Shown here: positions 44,183 to 52,997 of the stretch, one piece after another
Numbering within the stretch: position 1 is the stretch's first letter
How the letters are laid out: each line of letters begins with the position of its first letter
Assembly (NCBI GenBank): GCA_002238865.1
Contig: MPNE01000007.1
Span: 1-64,000, forward strand
DNA from: Gemmatimonadetes bacterium bin94
GTDB taxonomy: Bacteria > Gemmatimonadota > Gemmatimonadetes > Longimicrobiales > Gaopeijiaceae
Reading direction: 5' to 3'
Length of the DNA stretch: 64,000 nucleotides
Notes under the pieces: generated by a model
Seen by the model: the letters and a program-made list of their open reading frames with translations, nothing else
What the model was told of the DNA's origin: nothing
The model's database searches: none
Program-made: the position numbers and the translations under genes

Positions 44183-45835
44183 CTACCCGCCCGTCCCCGA
44201 TTCGCGCGTCACGACCTCGCCGGGCGCCGCGCCCGTCATCTCGCCGTCGCGAAGCACAGGCACGCCGTTTACGAGCACGTGGATCACGCCTTCCGAAAAG
44301 CGCTGCGGATGGTCCCAGTCCGACCGGTCGATGATCGTCGCCGGGTCGAAAATCGCCACGTCGGCGCGCATGCCGGCAGCCAGGCGGCCCCGGTCGCTCA
44401 TGCCGTGAAAGTCCGCGGGCAGCGAGGTGATCTTGCGCACCGCCTCTTCCAGCGACAGGACGCCTTCGTCCCGCACATAGTGACCCAGCAGCCGCGGGAA
44501 GGTGCCCGCGCTCCGCGGGTGGCCGCCGGGTGACTCGGACCCGTCGGCAAAGCCGCCGTCGCTCGCGGTCATGTTCCATGGCTGGACCAGGAGGCGCCGC
44601 ACGTCGTGCTCCCTGATCGCGCCCAGGGTGAGGTTGACGGGCCGGGACGCGCCGATGATCAGATCGGCCACGGCGTCGAAGGGATCCTGGCTCCGCATCT
44701 CGGCGATCTCCGAAAGATAGACGCCCACGAGCTCGGGGTAGTCCGCCGAACTGGTGATGCGCATGCTCGTGTACCCGGTCGCCTTCAGCCAGGCAAAGCC
44801 TCCGTCGATCCCGTTTTCGCTGGCCTCCCTGAGCAGGGCTCTGGTGTCCGGATCCCCCAGCGCCGCCTTCAACTGCGCCATCCCTTCTCCCGTCCGCCCC
44901 TGCCGCCCCATCCGGCGGAAGACATCCAACCCCTCGACGTCGGGGGCCACGATGATGCCGGTCAGGCTGGCCGTCGCGGCTCCGTCGTAGGGGTACTGGT
45001 CCGACACGATCTCGATCCCGCGTTCGCGGGCACCCTCGACCAGCGCGATGATGTCGGCGATCACGCCCTCGTTGTGCAGACCCACCGCCTTCAGGTGGCC
45101 GATCTTGCCTGGAAGTCCCGCGCCTTCCGCGATCTCCACGACCTCGCGGTCGGACCCGACGAAGTCGTGCACCGGGTTGCGCACATGGGAATCGTAGATG
45201 CCACCGTACGCGGCTGCTTCCTCCGCGAGCGCGATCACCTCGTCCGTCTCCGAAAACATTCCGGGTTCGTACATGAGCCCGGTCGACAGGCCGAAGGCGC
45301 CGAGCTCCATCCCCTCGCGGACGAGCGCCCGCATCGCCTCCAGCTCCTCGGCCGTCGGGGCGCGCTGCTGATCGTCCCCCATCACCTCCCGGCGGATCGC
45401 GTTGTGGCCGACGTAGAAGGCCACGTTGGTGCCGATCCCCTGCTCCGCGTAGACCCCCGCCAGCCCCCGAACATCCGACGGGCCGAAGCCGCCGTCAGGC
45501 CCTCCGATCACCAGCGTCACCCCCTGCCGGATGACGCCCTCGTTCAGCCGGTTCGCGGGATCCGCGATGGCGGGCGGCGTGTGGCTGTGGACGTCGATGA
45601 AGCCGGGCGCCACCACGAGCCCCGTGGCGTCGATCGTGTCCGCCGCCTGCGTGCCATCCCCCTCCCCAACCGACACGATCTCATTTCCGATGATCGCCAC
45701 CGTTGCAGTCCGCGGGACGTCCCCCGATCCGTCGACGATCGACCCTCCCACGATGATCAGATCGGCTGTCCCCCCGTCGCCCCCACAGGCGGCAACGAGA
45801 AGCCCGGCCACAAGCACCACCGCACGCCGTGTCAT
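44183..45835 (-). CDS. D-aminoacylase-like amidohydrolase lipoprotein
   Basis: A 550-aa relative of the enzyme at 21.9 kb. The signal VVLVAGLLVAACGGDG ends in a lipobox. Metal and catalytic elements are PGFIDVHSHTPP (His-x-His), IYDSHVRNP, KIGHLKAVG, and MTASDGGFADGS (catalytic Asp), with the closing MRADVAIFDPATII. The MEYEPG-like LSTGLMYEPGMFSETDE segment is typical of N-acyl-D-amino-acid deacylases. AGGAGAGG precedes the ATG at 45835. It may be co-transcribed with the GNAT gene and with the VOC gene 67 bp upstream. Confidence 0.9.
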   Translation of the reverse strand: MTRRAVVLVAGLLVAACGGDGGTADLIIVGGSIVDGSGDVPRTATVAIIGNEIVSVGEGDGTQAADTIDATGLVVAPGFIDVHSHTPPAIADPANRLNEGVIRQGVTLVIGGPDGGFGPSDVRGLAGVYAEQGIGTNVAFYVGHNAIRREVMGDDQQRAPTAEELEAMRALVREGMELGAFGLSTGLMYEPGMFSETDEVIALAEEAAAYGGIYDSHVRNPVHDFVGSDREVVEIAEGAGLPGKIGHLKAVGLHNEGVIADIIALVEGARERGIEIVSDQYPYDGAATASLTGIIVAPDVEGLDVFRRMGRQGRTGEGMAQLKAALGDPDTRALLREASENGIDGGFAWLKATGYTSMRITSSADYPELVGVYLSEIAEMRSQDPFDAVADLIIGASRPVNLTLGAIREHDVRRLLVQPWNMTASDGGFADGSESPGGHPRSAGTFPRLLGHYVRDEGVLSLEEAVRKITSLPADFHGMSDRGRLAAGMRADVAIFDPATIIDRSDWDHPQRFSEGVIHVLVNGVPVLRDGEMTGAAPGEVVTRESGTGG

Positions 45836-45902
45836 GTCCTCTCCTGGTCTATTGTCGTGGCACGGCCGCGGGCGCACTCAGGGCGTCACCGCGAGCCGGC
45901 GC

Positions 45903-46661
45903 TCATTCCTCCGTCACGGAGTGAACCGCGAACGGCACCCCGTGCGCGTCCATGCCGTGGGCAATCACATCGCCGCCCGGGACGACCATGGGACCGTTCG
46001 TGATCTGCCCGCCCAGCTCCTTGATCGTTTCGGCCGCGGCCCTCGCATCCGGTACACGGATGTAGTAGAGCCATCCGATGGGCATCCCATCCGGTCCGTT
46101 CAGCATGCCGCCCAGGGGATGCGCCCCCCGGCTGAACATCTGGTAGAACCCCATATCGCCCATGTCCATGCGGTTCGCCTTTTCCCAACCGAACACCCCG
46201 GAGTAGAACGACCAGGCCGCCTCCATGTCGGACGTCGCCAGGTCGCACCACGAAAACTCGCCGACCGCGGGCGGGCCGTCGTGGCCCGGTGCGTCTCCCT
46301 CGGGCTCGAGAACCGCAATCACCCCTCCCTGCGGGTCTTCGATGACCGCAAAACGCCCGACCTGGTCGACCTGGAGTTCGGTGAGAACGGTGCCGCCGAG
46401 GTTCCTGACCCTGTCCAGCGTCTCGTCAAGATCCGGCGTGGACACATACGCAAGCCAACACGGCGGAACATCCCGCGAGGGCAGGTCCATTACGCCGCCG
46501 ACCGGCACCTCGCCGTTCATCCACATGACGTAGGGCTCCTCGCCTTCGTCCCATGTGCTCGTGCCCCAGCCGGTGATCCGGCCGTAGAAGTCGCGGGCCG
46601 CATCGGGACCCGTGGTCATCAGTTCGTACCAGCACAAGCGGCCCAGCGGTTTGTCGGACAT
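45903..46661 (-). CDS. Two-domain VOC (glyoxalase/bleomycin-resistance fold) protein
   Basis: A 252-aa protein with two vicinal-oxygen-chelate modules. The first is residues about 8-120 (WYELMTTGPDAARDFYGRITGW ... GRFAVIEDPQGGVIAVLEPE). The second is about 134-250 (FSWCDLATSDMEAAWSFYSGVFGW ... GWLYYIRVPDARAAAETIKELGG). Both start with the D-x-x-x-A-x-x-F-Y pattern. Such proteins are usually annotated glyoxalase-like and can be hydroxylase- or dioxygenase-related. ATG at 46661 follows AGGGAGAAACG. Substrate is unknown. Confidence 0.85.
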   Translation of the reverse strand: MSDKPLGRLCWYELMTTGPDAARDFYGRITGWGTSTWDEGEEPYVMWMNGEVPVGGVMDLPSRDVPPCWLAYVSTPDLDETLDRVRNLGGTVLTELQVDQVGRFAVIEDPQGGVIAVLEPEGDAPGHDGPPAVGEFSWCDLATSDMEAAWSFYSGVFGWEKANRMDMGDMGFYQMFSRGAHPLGGMLNGPDGMPIGWLYYIRVPDARAAAETIKELGGQITNGPMVVPGGDVIAHGMDAHGVPFAVHSVTEE

Positions 46662-46767
46662 GTACGTTTCTCCCTGGTATCTCAACCCTCCATCCCATCT
46701 GCGAACCCGAATACTACAAGCGCGTACGCAAAGGACCAACCGAGGAGCCCGAGGTCCGCGGGCGCCG

Positions 46768-48021
46768 TCAGGTACCCGCGCGATCCCGGCCACCCGCGGC
46801 AGACGCACCCGGCCGGTCCCACTGCACCCAAATCGCCGGCGGCGTCCGGAATTCGTGACCGTGCGGCCGGGTCGGCCGGGTCGGATCCAGGCGCACACCG
46901 GGCAACCCGGCGAATACCCGGACCAGCGCCTGCTCCGCCTCGATGCGGGCGAGCGAGGCGCCGAGACAGAAGTGGCGGCCGGCCCCGAAGGCGAGATGAT
47001 CGCGGGCGTTCGGGCGGTCCGGGTCGAAGCGATCCGGGTCGGGAAAGTGGGCCGGATCCCGGTTGGCCGCCCCCAGCATGCACTGGACGGTCTCGTTCGC
47101 CGGAATCGTCACGCCCCGGATCTCCACCGACTCGGTGGCAAAGCGGGTGCAGGACTGAACCGCGGGGTCCCACCGCATCGACTCCTCGATCACGGCCTCG
47201 ATCCTGGCCGGATCCGCCACAACAGTGCGCCTGATGGCCGGATGGGACAGCACTGCCCACAACGCGTTGCCGATCATCGACTCGGTCGTCTCGATCCCGC
47301 CGAAGAGCACGATCAGCAGGTTCGCGACCATCTCGGCCTCCGAAAGAGGATCCGCCTCCTCGCTCAGCACCGCGATCATCGACCCCTCCGGCACGGCCAC
47401 CTCTCCGCGCAGAAACGGCGACACGTAATCCCCGAATTCCCGCGCGGCCTCCTTCCCGGTGGCGCGCACGTCGGGATCACCCGCGAAATTCTCGAGCGCG
47501 GCGGCGAACCGGTCGTACCAGCCGACGAGCCGCGGCCCGTCCTCCTCCGGCAGCCCCAGGATCCGGCAAATGCTCCGCCATGACAGTGGACGCGCCACTC
47601 GGCCACGCAGATCGGCCGACCCGATCCCGGTCGGGCCTCGCCTCCCGGCTTCGAGATCCTCCATCAACTCGTCGAGCACCCCCCCTACCGTCGCCAGGAG
47701 GTTCTCTTCCAGCTTCCCCCGCCTGAACGGCCCGATGAATCGCCGCTTGTACCGGATCTGCGCGTCACCGTCGCTCGTGAGCATATGGGATCCGAAGATG
47801 TCCCGGATCGTCGAGGCGGGAGAGTCGGTGGTGAAGCGCTCCCAGTCGGCGAGGACCCGCACGATGTCGTCCCTCCGCGTGAGCAGCCACATGTCCAGCT
47901 GCGGTGCCCATGTCACCGGCTCGGCGGCCCGCAATTCGTGGAAGATGGGGTACGGATCGTCCGCAAGCGCGTCAATGGTCAAATGGGCCCCGAGGGGGAA
48001 CCGACGCGCCCGATCATTCAC
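46768..48021 (-). CDS. Cytochrome P450
   Basis: A 417-aa soluble bacterial P450 monooxygenase. The I helix is IVLFGGIETTESMIGNAL, with the acid-Thr pair used in oxygen activation. The K helix is EESMRWDP (ExxR). The heme loop is FGAGRHFCLGASLAR, with cysteine ligand near residue 360. No redox-partner gene is adjacent. The start is GTG at 48021. A perfect 12-bp inverted repeat lies 9 bp upstream of this start and may be an operator. Substrate cannot be told from sequence. Confidence 0.94.
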   Translation of the reverse strand: MNDRARRFPLGAHLTIDALADDPYPIFHELRAAEPVTWAPQLDMWLLTRRDDIVRVLADWERFTTDSPASTIRDIFGSHMLTSDGDAQIRYKRRFIGPFRRGKLEENLLATVGGVLDELMEDLEAGRRGPTGIGSADLRGRVARPLSWRSICRILGLPEEDGPRLVGWYDRFAAALENFAGDPDVRATGKEAAREFGDYVSPFLRGEVAVPEGSMIAVLSEEADPLSEAEMVANLLIVLFGGIETTESMIGNALWAVLSHPAIRRTVVADPARIEAVIEESMRWDPAVQSCTRFATESVEIRGVTIPANETVQCMLGAANRDPAHFPDPDRFDPDRPNARDHLAFGAGRHFCLGASLARIEAEQALVRVFAGLPGVRLDPTRPTRPHGHEFRTPPAIWVQWDRPGASAAGGRDRAGT

Positions 48022-48030
48022 CTGGCGACC

Positions 48031-48068
48031 GTTTGTCCGCCAAAATCGGCACTAAATGGCGGACAAAC
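48031..48068. promoter_or_regulatory. Perfect 12-bp inverted repeat upstream of the P450 gene
   Basis: Arms GTTTGTCCGCCA (48031-48042) and TGGCGGACAAAC (48057-48068) are exact reverse complements around a 14-nt AT-richer centre. The element spans the last codons of the upstream hydrolase gene and the 30-bp gap before the P450 start. There is no T run after either arm, so an operator or an mRNA hairpin is more likely than an intrinsic terminator. Confidence 0.7.
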
Positions 48069-49311
48069 CCGCCAGAAGCTCCGCAGCCGCACGCCCCAGG
48101 TTGGTTCGGCCCTGGTTGTAGTTGCGAAGCAGCACCACGGTGTACCCCGTCGCGGGCTCGAAGAGCAGGTACGCCGTATACCCCGCGACGGACCCCCCGT
48201 GACCCGCGAACACCCGTTCGTCCACCGCGCTGACGGAGAACCCGAGGCCGTAGCCCGACCCGGGGTCCTCGGGGGTCTGCACCGACAGGACCTCGGCGCG
48301 CATCTCGTCACTGAGAAGCGCCGGACGGCCCCTCCCCATCACCCCCGCGGCGAAGGCCGCCAGATCATCAACCGTGGAATACACCCCGCCATTGGGCACC
48401 TTGTACCCGCGCCCCGAATGCTCCATGGCGGGCTGTTGGGTGTTCACCTGGCCGTCGCGGCCGTTGGCGTGCCCCACCGAGAGGGCCGGCAGCAGCGCTT
48501 CGCCGACAATGAAGGTGCTGCTCGTCATGCCGAGCGGTTCGAAGATTCGGGCCTCGACCTGATCCATGAACGGTTCGCCGGCAACCCGTTCAAGGCCGAA
48601 GCCGAGGATGCCGAACCCGATGTTCGAATACGAGTACTCCGTCCCGGGCGGGGTCTGGTAACGGGTCGTGGGAATGGACTCCAGGATGCGCGATGTCCAT
48701 GTCTCGATGGGACCGGACGCCGCATCCGGCAGGCCGGGCTCACGACCGAAGCCGGCCGTATGACTCGCGACCTGGCGAAGCGTCGGGTTCACCCCGTCGG
48801 GCCGGTCCAGCAGGTCCCGGACCTCGGGAACGATGTCTTCGAGGGGTGTGTCCAGCGTCACCGTGCCATCGTCGGCGAGGATCGCCATCAGCACGGCCGT
48901 GAACGACTTCGAGATCGAGCCCGTTCGGTAGATGGTCTCGCGTGCCGCGGGCACCCCGCCATCGGGATCGGCCCACCCGTACGCACCCGACCACAGCACC
49001 TCGCCATCGCGGGCGAGGGCTGCGGTGATGCCGCCCACGCCATCGTGCTCGACATCGGCGGCGATCTCGGCACCGAACTGCTCGACGGCGGCCTGCCAGC
49101 CACCGGACTCCTGGGCACTGTCGGGCGAGGCACACGCTGCCGCGACGACGAGCACACCGAACACGGCCCCGGCACAGCGGCCCACCAGCCGCAGCCATGC
49201 ACCGCCGCCCGAATCCCGCCGGGAGTGCCGCCACGGTCTGCCCGGTCCCCGGCTCACCCGCCCACTCGCCCGCCCACTTGCCGACGCAAGAGCCAATCCG
49301 TCCCTGTCCAT
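48052..49311 (-). CDS. Beta-lactamase-family serine hydrolase (class C/esterase type), lipoprotein
   Basis: A 419-aa exported penicillin-binding-like hydrolase. An arginine-rich leader is followed by GAVFGVLVVAAACASPD, a lipobox. Catalytic motifs are S-x-x-K in TGSISKSFTAVLMA, Y-x-N in YSYSNIGFGILG, and HGGSVAGYTAY in place of KTG. These suit EstB-type esterases, D-aminopeptidases or AmpC-like proteins; true beta-lactamase activity cannot be assumed. ATG at 49311 leaves a long n-region, so a later start is possible. Its 3' end lies within the inverted repeat before the P450 gene. Confidence 0.85.
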   Translation of the reverse strand: MDRDGLALASASGRASGRVSRGPGRPWRHSRRDSGGGAWLRLVGRCAGAVFGVLVVAAACASPDSAQESGGWQAAVEQFGAEIAADVEHDGVGGITAALARDGEVLWSGAYGWADPDGGVPAARETIYRTGSISKSFTAVLMAILADDGTVTLDTPLEDIVPEVRDLLDRPDGVNPTLRQVASHTAGFGREPGLPDAASGPIETWTSRILESIPTTRYQTPPGTEYSYSNIGFGILGFGLERVAGEPFMDQVEARIFEPLGMTSSTFIVGEALLPALSVGHANGRDGQVNTQQPAMEHSGRGYKVPNGGVYSTVDDLAAFAAGVMGRGRPALLSDEMRAEVLSVQTPEDPGSGYGLGFSVSAVDERVFAGHGGSVAGYTAYLLFEPATGYTVVLLRNYNQGRTNLGRAAAELLAGLSAI

Positions 49312-49539
49312 GTTCACACGCGTCCTCCGCTCCGGATGCCAGCAGCCCACGGACTGCCAGGTGCCGTTCCCTGATCCCTCGTCCGTCCCAACGTGCCATT
49401 GCGCCGCACCGTGTGCAATCGCACCGCGCCGGCCGCCGAACACCGCTCTCCCGGACAACGTTACGCACCCCTCCCGTGTCGCACTGCATTAGTGTTCGTC
49501 ACCAAAGATGCGACCAGATGACCCTGAAAGGGGAACGAC

Positions 49540-50052
49540 ATGCGCCGGTTGCTGCTGGCAAGGCACGCAAAATCAAGCTGGGGCGACGTAAGCCTGAAGG
49601 ATCACGACCGTCCCCTCAACGCACGGGGCCGGCGCAGTGCGCCCCTTGTCGCCGGCGCCCTTTACGATCTCGACTTGACCCCCGATGCCGTCATCTCCAG
49701 TACATCCGCACGGACCCGCGAGACCTGGGCCCGCATGGAGCCGATCTTCGAAGACCGCGCCACAGTCGAGTTTCTGCCCGAACTCTACCTCGCCTCGCCG
49801 CGAACGGTGCTGGCCGCCATCGCCTCGGTGGCCCCCTCTGCCGCGACGCTCATGGTGCTCGGGCACAATCCGTCCACCCATGCGCTCGCTGCCTTCCTCT
49901 CGCGCGAGGGCGACCCCAAGCAAATCCGGCAGCTGACCCGCGCCTTTCCCACCGGAGCGGTCGCTGTCATCGAGCTGGCCGGGGAGCGCTGGGATGAGGC
50001 CGGGGACGGCGGCGAGCTGCTCCACTTCATTCGGCCGCGGCACCTGGAATAG
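49540..50052 (+). CDS. sixA: SixA-like histidine phosphatase
   Basis: A 170-aa phosphatase of the histidine-phosphatase superfamily. The catalytic R-H motif is LLLARHAKSSWGD, followed by the DHDRPLNARG loop, SSTSARTRETW, and the second histidine in LMVLGHNPSTHALAAFL. SixA proteins remove phosphate from phosphohistidine, for example in phosphorelay or PTS proteins. The ATG at 49540 is preceded by AAAGGGGAACGAC. It is 80 bp upstream of ppk2 on the same strand, and the pairing may reflect phosphate metabolism. Confidence 0.9.
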   Translation: MRRLLLARHAKSSWGDVSLKDHDRPLNARGRRSAPLVAGALYDLDLTPDAVISSTSARTRETWARMEPIFEDRATVEFLPELYLASPRTVLAAIASVAPSAATLMVLGHNPSTHALAAFLSREGDPKQIRQLTRAFPTGAVAVIELAGERWDEAGDGGELLHFIRPRHLE

Positions 50053-50132
50053 ACTGGCCTCGTGCTGGTTCCCCCAGTCACGCCGCCACATTAGGTTGCC
50101 AACTCAACCACGTGACATCAGTGGAGGCGACC

Positions 50133-51029
50133 ATGACCGGCGAGGCCACGGGCCGAAACAGCGATCAGCCCCCGGAGACCATCGAGCGCGTCTTTCGGGA
50201 GGGCGTCTACCCCTACCAGGACAAGATGAAGAGGCGCGAGTACGAGCAGCAGAAGTCCCGGCTACAGGTTGAGCTGCTCAAGGTTCAGCGCTGGGTCCGA
50301 AACAGCGGGATGAAGATCGTCATCCTTTTCGAAGGTCGCGACGCCGCCGGGAAGGGGGGCACCATCAAGCGATTCATGGAGCACCTCAACCCTCGCGGAG
50401 CACGCGTTGTCGCCCTTGACAAACCCAGCGATGTCGAGCGAGGTCAGTGGTACTTTCAACGGTACGTCAATCATCTGCCGACCGCTGGCGAGATGGTTCT
50501 CTTCGACCGTTCCTGGTACAACCGTGCGGGTGTCGAGCGGGTCATGGGCTTCTGCACCGGCCAGGAGTACCTGGAATTCCTGCGCCAGTGTCCGGAGGTC
50601 GAACGGATGCTTGTCAATAGCGGGATCCGCCTCTTCAAGTTCTGGTTCTCCGTCTCTCAATCGGAACAGGCGCGCCGCTTCGACCGGCGCAAGACGGATC
50701 CTCTGAAACAGTGGAAGATCTCGCCCATCGACCTCGCTTCACTTGACAAGTGGCCCGAATACACCCACGCGAAGGAGGCGATGTTCTTCTACACCGACAC
50801 CGCCGACGCACCCTGGACCGTGATCAAGTCGGACGACAAGAAGCGCGCCAGGATCGCCACCATGCAGCACTTCCTGTCCAGACTCCCCTACCCCGACAAG
50901 GACGAGTCGGTCGTGACCGGACCCGATCCCCTCCTCGCGGGACCGGCCGCCCGCGTCGTCAGCCGCGACGAACCCATGACGGAGCAGCCACAGGCACGGA
51001 CCGTGCCCGGTCAATCGAACACGCCGTAA
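50133..51029 (+). CDS. ppk2: Polyphosphate kinase 2
   Basis: P-loop kinase that uses polyphosphate to phosphorylate nucleoside diphosphates (or the reverse). Walker A is EGRDAAGKGGTIKRF, followed by VALDKPSDVERGQWYFQRY, the lid region DRSWYNRAGVERVMGF, and KTDPLKQWKISPIDLASL, all typical of PPK2. ATG at 50133 has GGAGG 6 bp upstream and gives 298 aa; an upstream in-frame GTG at 50112 is less likely. The last 35 residues are low-complexity. This is the second polyphosphate kinase in the window. Confidence 0.95.
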   Translation: MTGEATGRNSDQPPETIERVFREGVYPYQDKMKRREYEQQKSRLQVELLKVQRWVRNSGMKIVILFEGRDAAGKGGTIKRFMEHLNPRGARVVALDKPSDVERGQWYFQRYVNHLPTAGEMVLFDRSWYNRAGVERVMGFCTGQEYLEFLRQCPEVERMLVNSGIRLFKFWFSVSQSEQARRFDRRKTDPLKQWKISPIDLASLDKWPEYTHAKEAMFFYTDTADAPWTVIKSDDKKRARIATMQHFLSRLPYPDKDESVVTGPDPLLAGPAARVVSRDEPMTEQPQARTVPGQSNTP

Positions 51030-51073
51030 CTTCAAACACCGTCAGACGACCCACCCAACCGGAGCTGTCATCC

Positions 51074-52396
51074 GTGCACCAACCTCCTCTCGCCCCTTCC
51101 TCCCCCGCCTTCCTCCTCGCCCTACTTCCCTTCATCGCCACGGTGATTCCGATGCCCGTCACCGCCCAGAACATCTCGGCCGACTACAACCGGGAAGCGC
51201 GCGACCTGGCCGCCCATCCCGCAATCGTCAACGCCTTCAGCGCGATCGAGGCGATGGACGACTGGGCGCTGGAACACCTCATCGAACTCACCGAGATTCC
51301 CGCGCCGCCCTTCATGGAAGAGGCCCGGGGGCGCCGATTCGCTGAACTGCTCGCCGAGTACGGCGCCGACTCCGTGTGGACCGACGCCGAGGGCAACGTG
51401 ATCGGGCTGCGGCGGGGCCGGCGCGGCGACCGCACGATCGGCTTTGGCGGCCACCTCGACACGGTCTTCCCCGAGGGCACGGACGTGACCGTGCGCCAGC
51501 GCGGCGACACCATCTTCGCACCCGGCGTCGGCGACGACACGCGTGGACTCGTGGTCGTGCTCGCCGTGCTGCGCGCCATGGTGGAGGCCGGGATCGAGAC
51601 GGACAGCGATATCCACTTCGTCGGCGTGGTCGGCGAGGAGGGCGTGGGCGACCTGCGCGGCATGAAACACATGTTCCGCGACCCTGCCGCCGCGCCGGAT
51701 GCCTGGATCGAGGTTGACGGCGGCGGGTTGACGCGACTGGTCACCGACGGCCTGGGGTCGGTGCGCTACCGCGTCACCTTCGAGGGGCCGGGCGGGCATT
51801 CGTGGGGGGCATTCGGGCTCGCCAACCCCGCGCATGCGATGAGCCGCGCTGTACGCTACTTCCAGGACACGGCCGACACGCTGACCCGAAGCGGTCCCCG
51901 CACGAGCTACAACGTCGGACGCATCGGCGGCGGCACGTCGGTCAACGCCATCCCGTTCGCAAGCTGGATGGAGGTCGACATGCGCTCGATCAGCCCGGAG
52001 AGCCTGGCGCACATCGAGCAGGTGTTTCTCGCCGCGATGGACCGGGCGCTCGAAGAAGAGAATGCGCTCCGGCGGGACGGACCCGCGCTGACCGTCGACA
52101 AGCTCAAGATCGGCGACCGTCCCTCCGGTGAGGGCGACCGCAACGCGCCGTTGGTCCAGCGTGCGCTGGCCACGACGGCGGTCTTCGGGGTCCGGGGCCA
52201 GCTCGGCCGCTCGTCCACCGATTCGAACATACCGATCGCGATGGGCATCCCGGCGGTCACGATCGGTCGGGGCGGCATGGGCTTCGGCGGCCACTCGCCC
52301 GGAGAGTACTGGATCAACGTTGACGGGCACCTCGCGATTCAGCGGGCGCTGCTGCTGCTCGTCGCCGAGGCGGGGATGGCGGGGATGATTCCTTAG
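51074..52396 (+). CDS. Secreted M20-family metallopeptidase
   Basis: A 440-aa zinc peptidase. The signal AFLLALLPFIATVIPMPVTAQN directs export. M20 metal and catalytic residues are visible: GGHLDTVFPEG (His and nearby Asp), VGDDTRGLVVVLA (bridging Asp), VGVVGEEGVGDLRGM (Glu-Glu), and PGGHSWGAFGLANP in the dimerisation lid. The last metal ligand His is in FGGHSPGEYWINVDG. The start is taken as GTG 51074, with GGAG about 11 bp upstream. It resembles tripeptide aminopeptidase/acetylornithine-deacetylase-type enzymes. It is the last gene before the mobile island. Confidence 0.9.
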   Translation: MHQPPLAPSSPAFLLALLPFIATVIPMPVTAQNISADYNREARDLAAHPAIVNAFSAIEAMDDWALEHLIELTEIPAPPFMEEARGRRFAELLAEYGADSVWTDAEGNVIGLRRGRRGDRTIGFGGHLDTVFPEGTDVTVRQRGDTIFAPGVGDDTRGLVVVLAVLRAMVEAGIETDSDIHFVGVVGEEGVGDLRGMKHMFRDPAAAPDAWIEVDGGGLTRLVTDGLGSVRYRVTFEGPGGHSWGAFGLANPAHAMSRAVRYFQDTADTLTRSGPRTSYNVGRIGGGTSVNAIPFASWMEVDMRSISPESLAHIEQVFLAAMDRALEEENALRRDGPALTVDKLKIGDRPSGEGDRNAPLVQRALATTAVFGVRGQLGRSSTDSNIPIAMGIPAVTIGRGGMGFGGHSPGEYWINVDGHLAIQRALLLLVAEAGMAGMIP

Positions 52397-52522
52397 GGGT
52401 GCGCATTCCGGCGATGCCGACCACCGATTCCGGCAAGCCGATCGCAGATTCCGGGCCATGCCGATCACCGTGGAGGAGGGGAGGTCCATAGGGGCGCTGA
52501 GGCTCGGGGTTGAGGGTTGAAG

Positions 52523-52912
52523 TTAGAGGGTGGAGTCGGTCTTTGTCGAGTCGTACAGCCTTCTCATGGAGGCGCCCTTGAGGGTGATCCGGTGCGCATT
52601 ATTGAGGAGACGGTCGAGGATGGCGTCGCCGAAGGTGGGATCGCCGACGACATCGTGCCAGTGTTCGACGGGGACCTGGCTGGCGAGCAGCGTGCCACGG
52701 CGGGCATAGCGGTCGTCGAGGACTTCGAGGAGGTCGTGCCGTCCCTGGCCTGAGAGCGAAGCGAGGCCCCAGTCATCGAGGATGAGCAGCCACGTCCTTG
52801 CAAGCCGCTGGATGAGCTTGGGGTAGGAACCGTCTCCACGGGCGAGGGTGAGCTCGTCGAGGAGCCGGGAGACGCGGTAGTAACGGGTGGAGATGCCGAG
52901 GCGACAAGATGC
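52523..52912 (-). pseudogene. istB: IS21-family IstB ATPase, C-terminal remnant
   Basis: About 130 codons matching the C-terminal half of IstB, the ATP-binding helper of IS21-family transposition: RYYRVSRLLDELTLARGDGS, Walker B WLLILDDWGLASL, GRHDLLEVLDDRYARRGTLLASQ, VEHWHDVVGDPTFGDAILDRLLNNAHRI. The Walker A half and any istA gene are missing. Similarity stops around 52912, just upstream of CRLGISTRYYR, and the DNA beyond belongs to the integrase end of the island. The right coordinate is approximate. Confidence 0.85.
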
Positions 52913-52963
52913 ATCGGATTTACAACTGGTTGCACCCGATGAACTTAGGAGTTTCGTGGGCCG

Positions 52964-52988
52964 GATTCCCGCTGAATGATTCCCGCTG
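52964..52988. repeat. Two 11-bp direct repeats next to the integrase stop
   Basis: GATTCCCGCTG occurs at 52964-52974 and 52978-52988, 14 bp apart, directly beside the integrase stop codon at 52998. Repeats in this position could be recombinase arm-type sites, or chance. They lie in the short stretch between the istB remnant and the integrase. Confidence 0.4.
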
Positions 52989-52997
52989 GTCCGGATT

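Noticed and set aside
48031..48068. Intrinsic terminator of the serine hydrolase gene
   Set aside because: Neither side of the hairpin has a T run, and the loop is long; an operator or RNA hairpin fits better.
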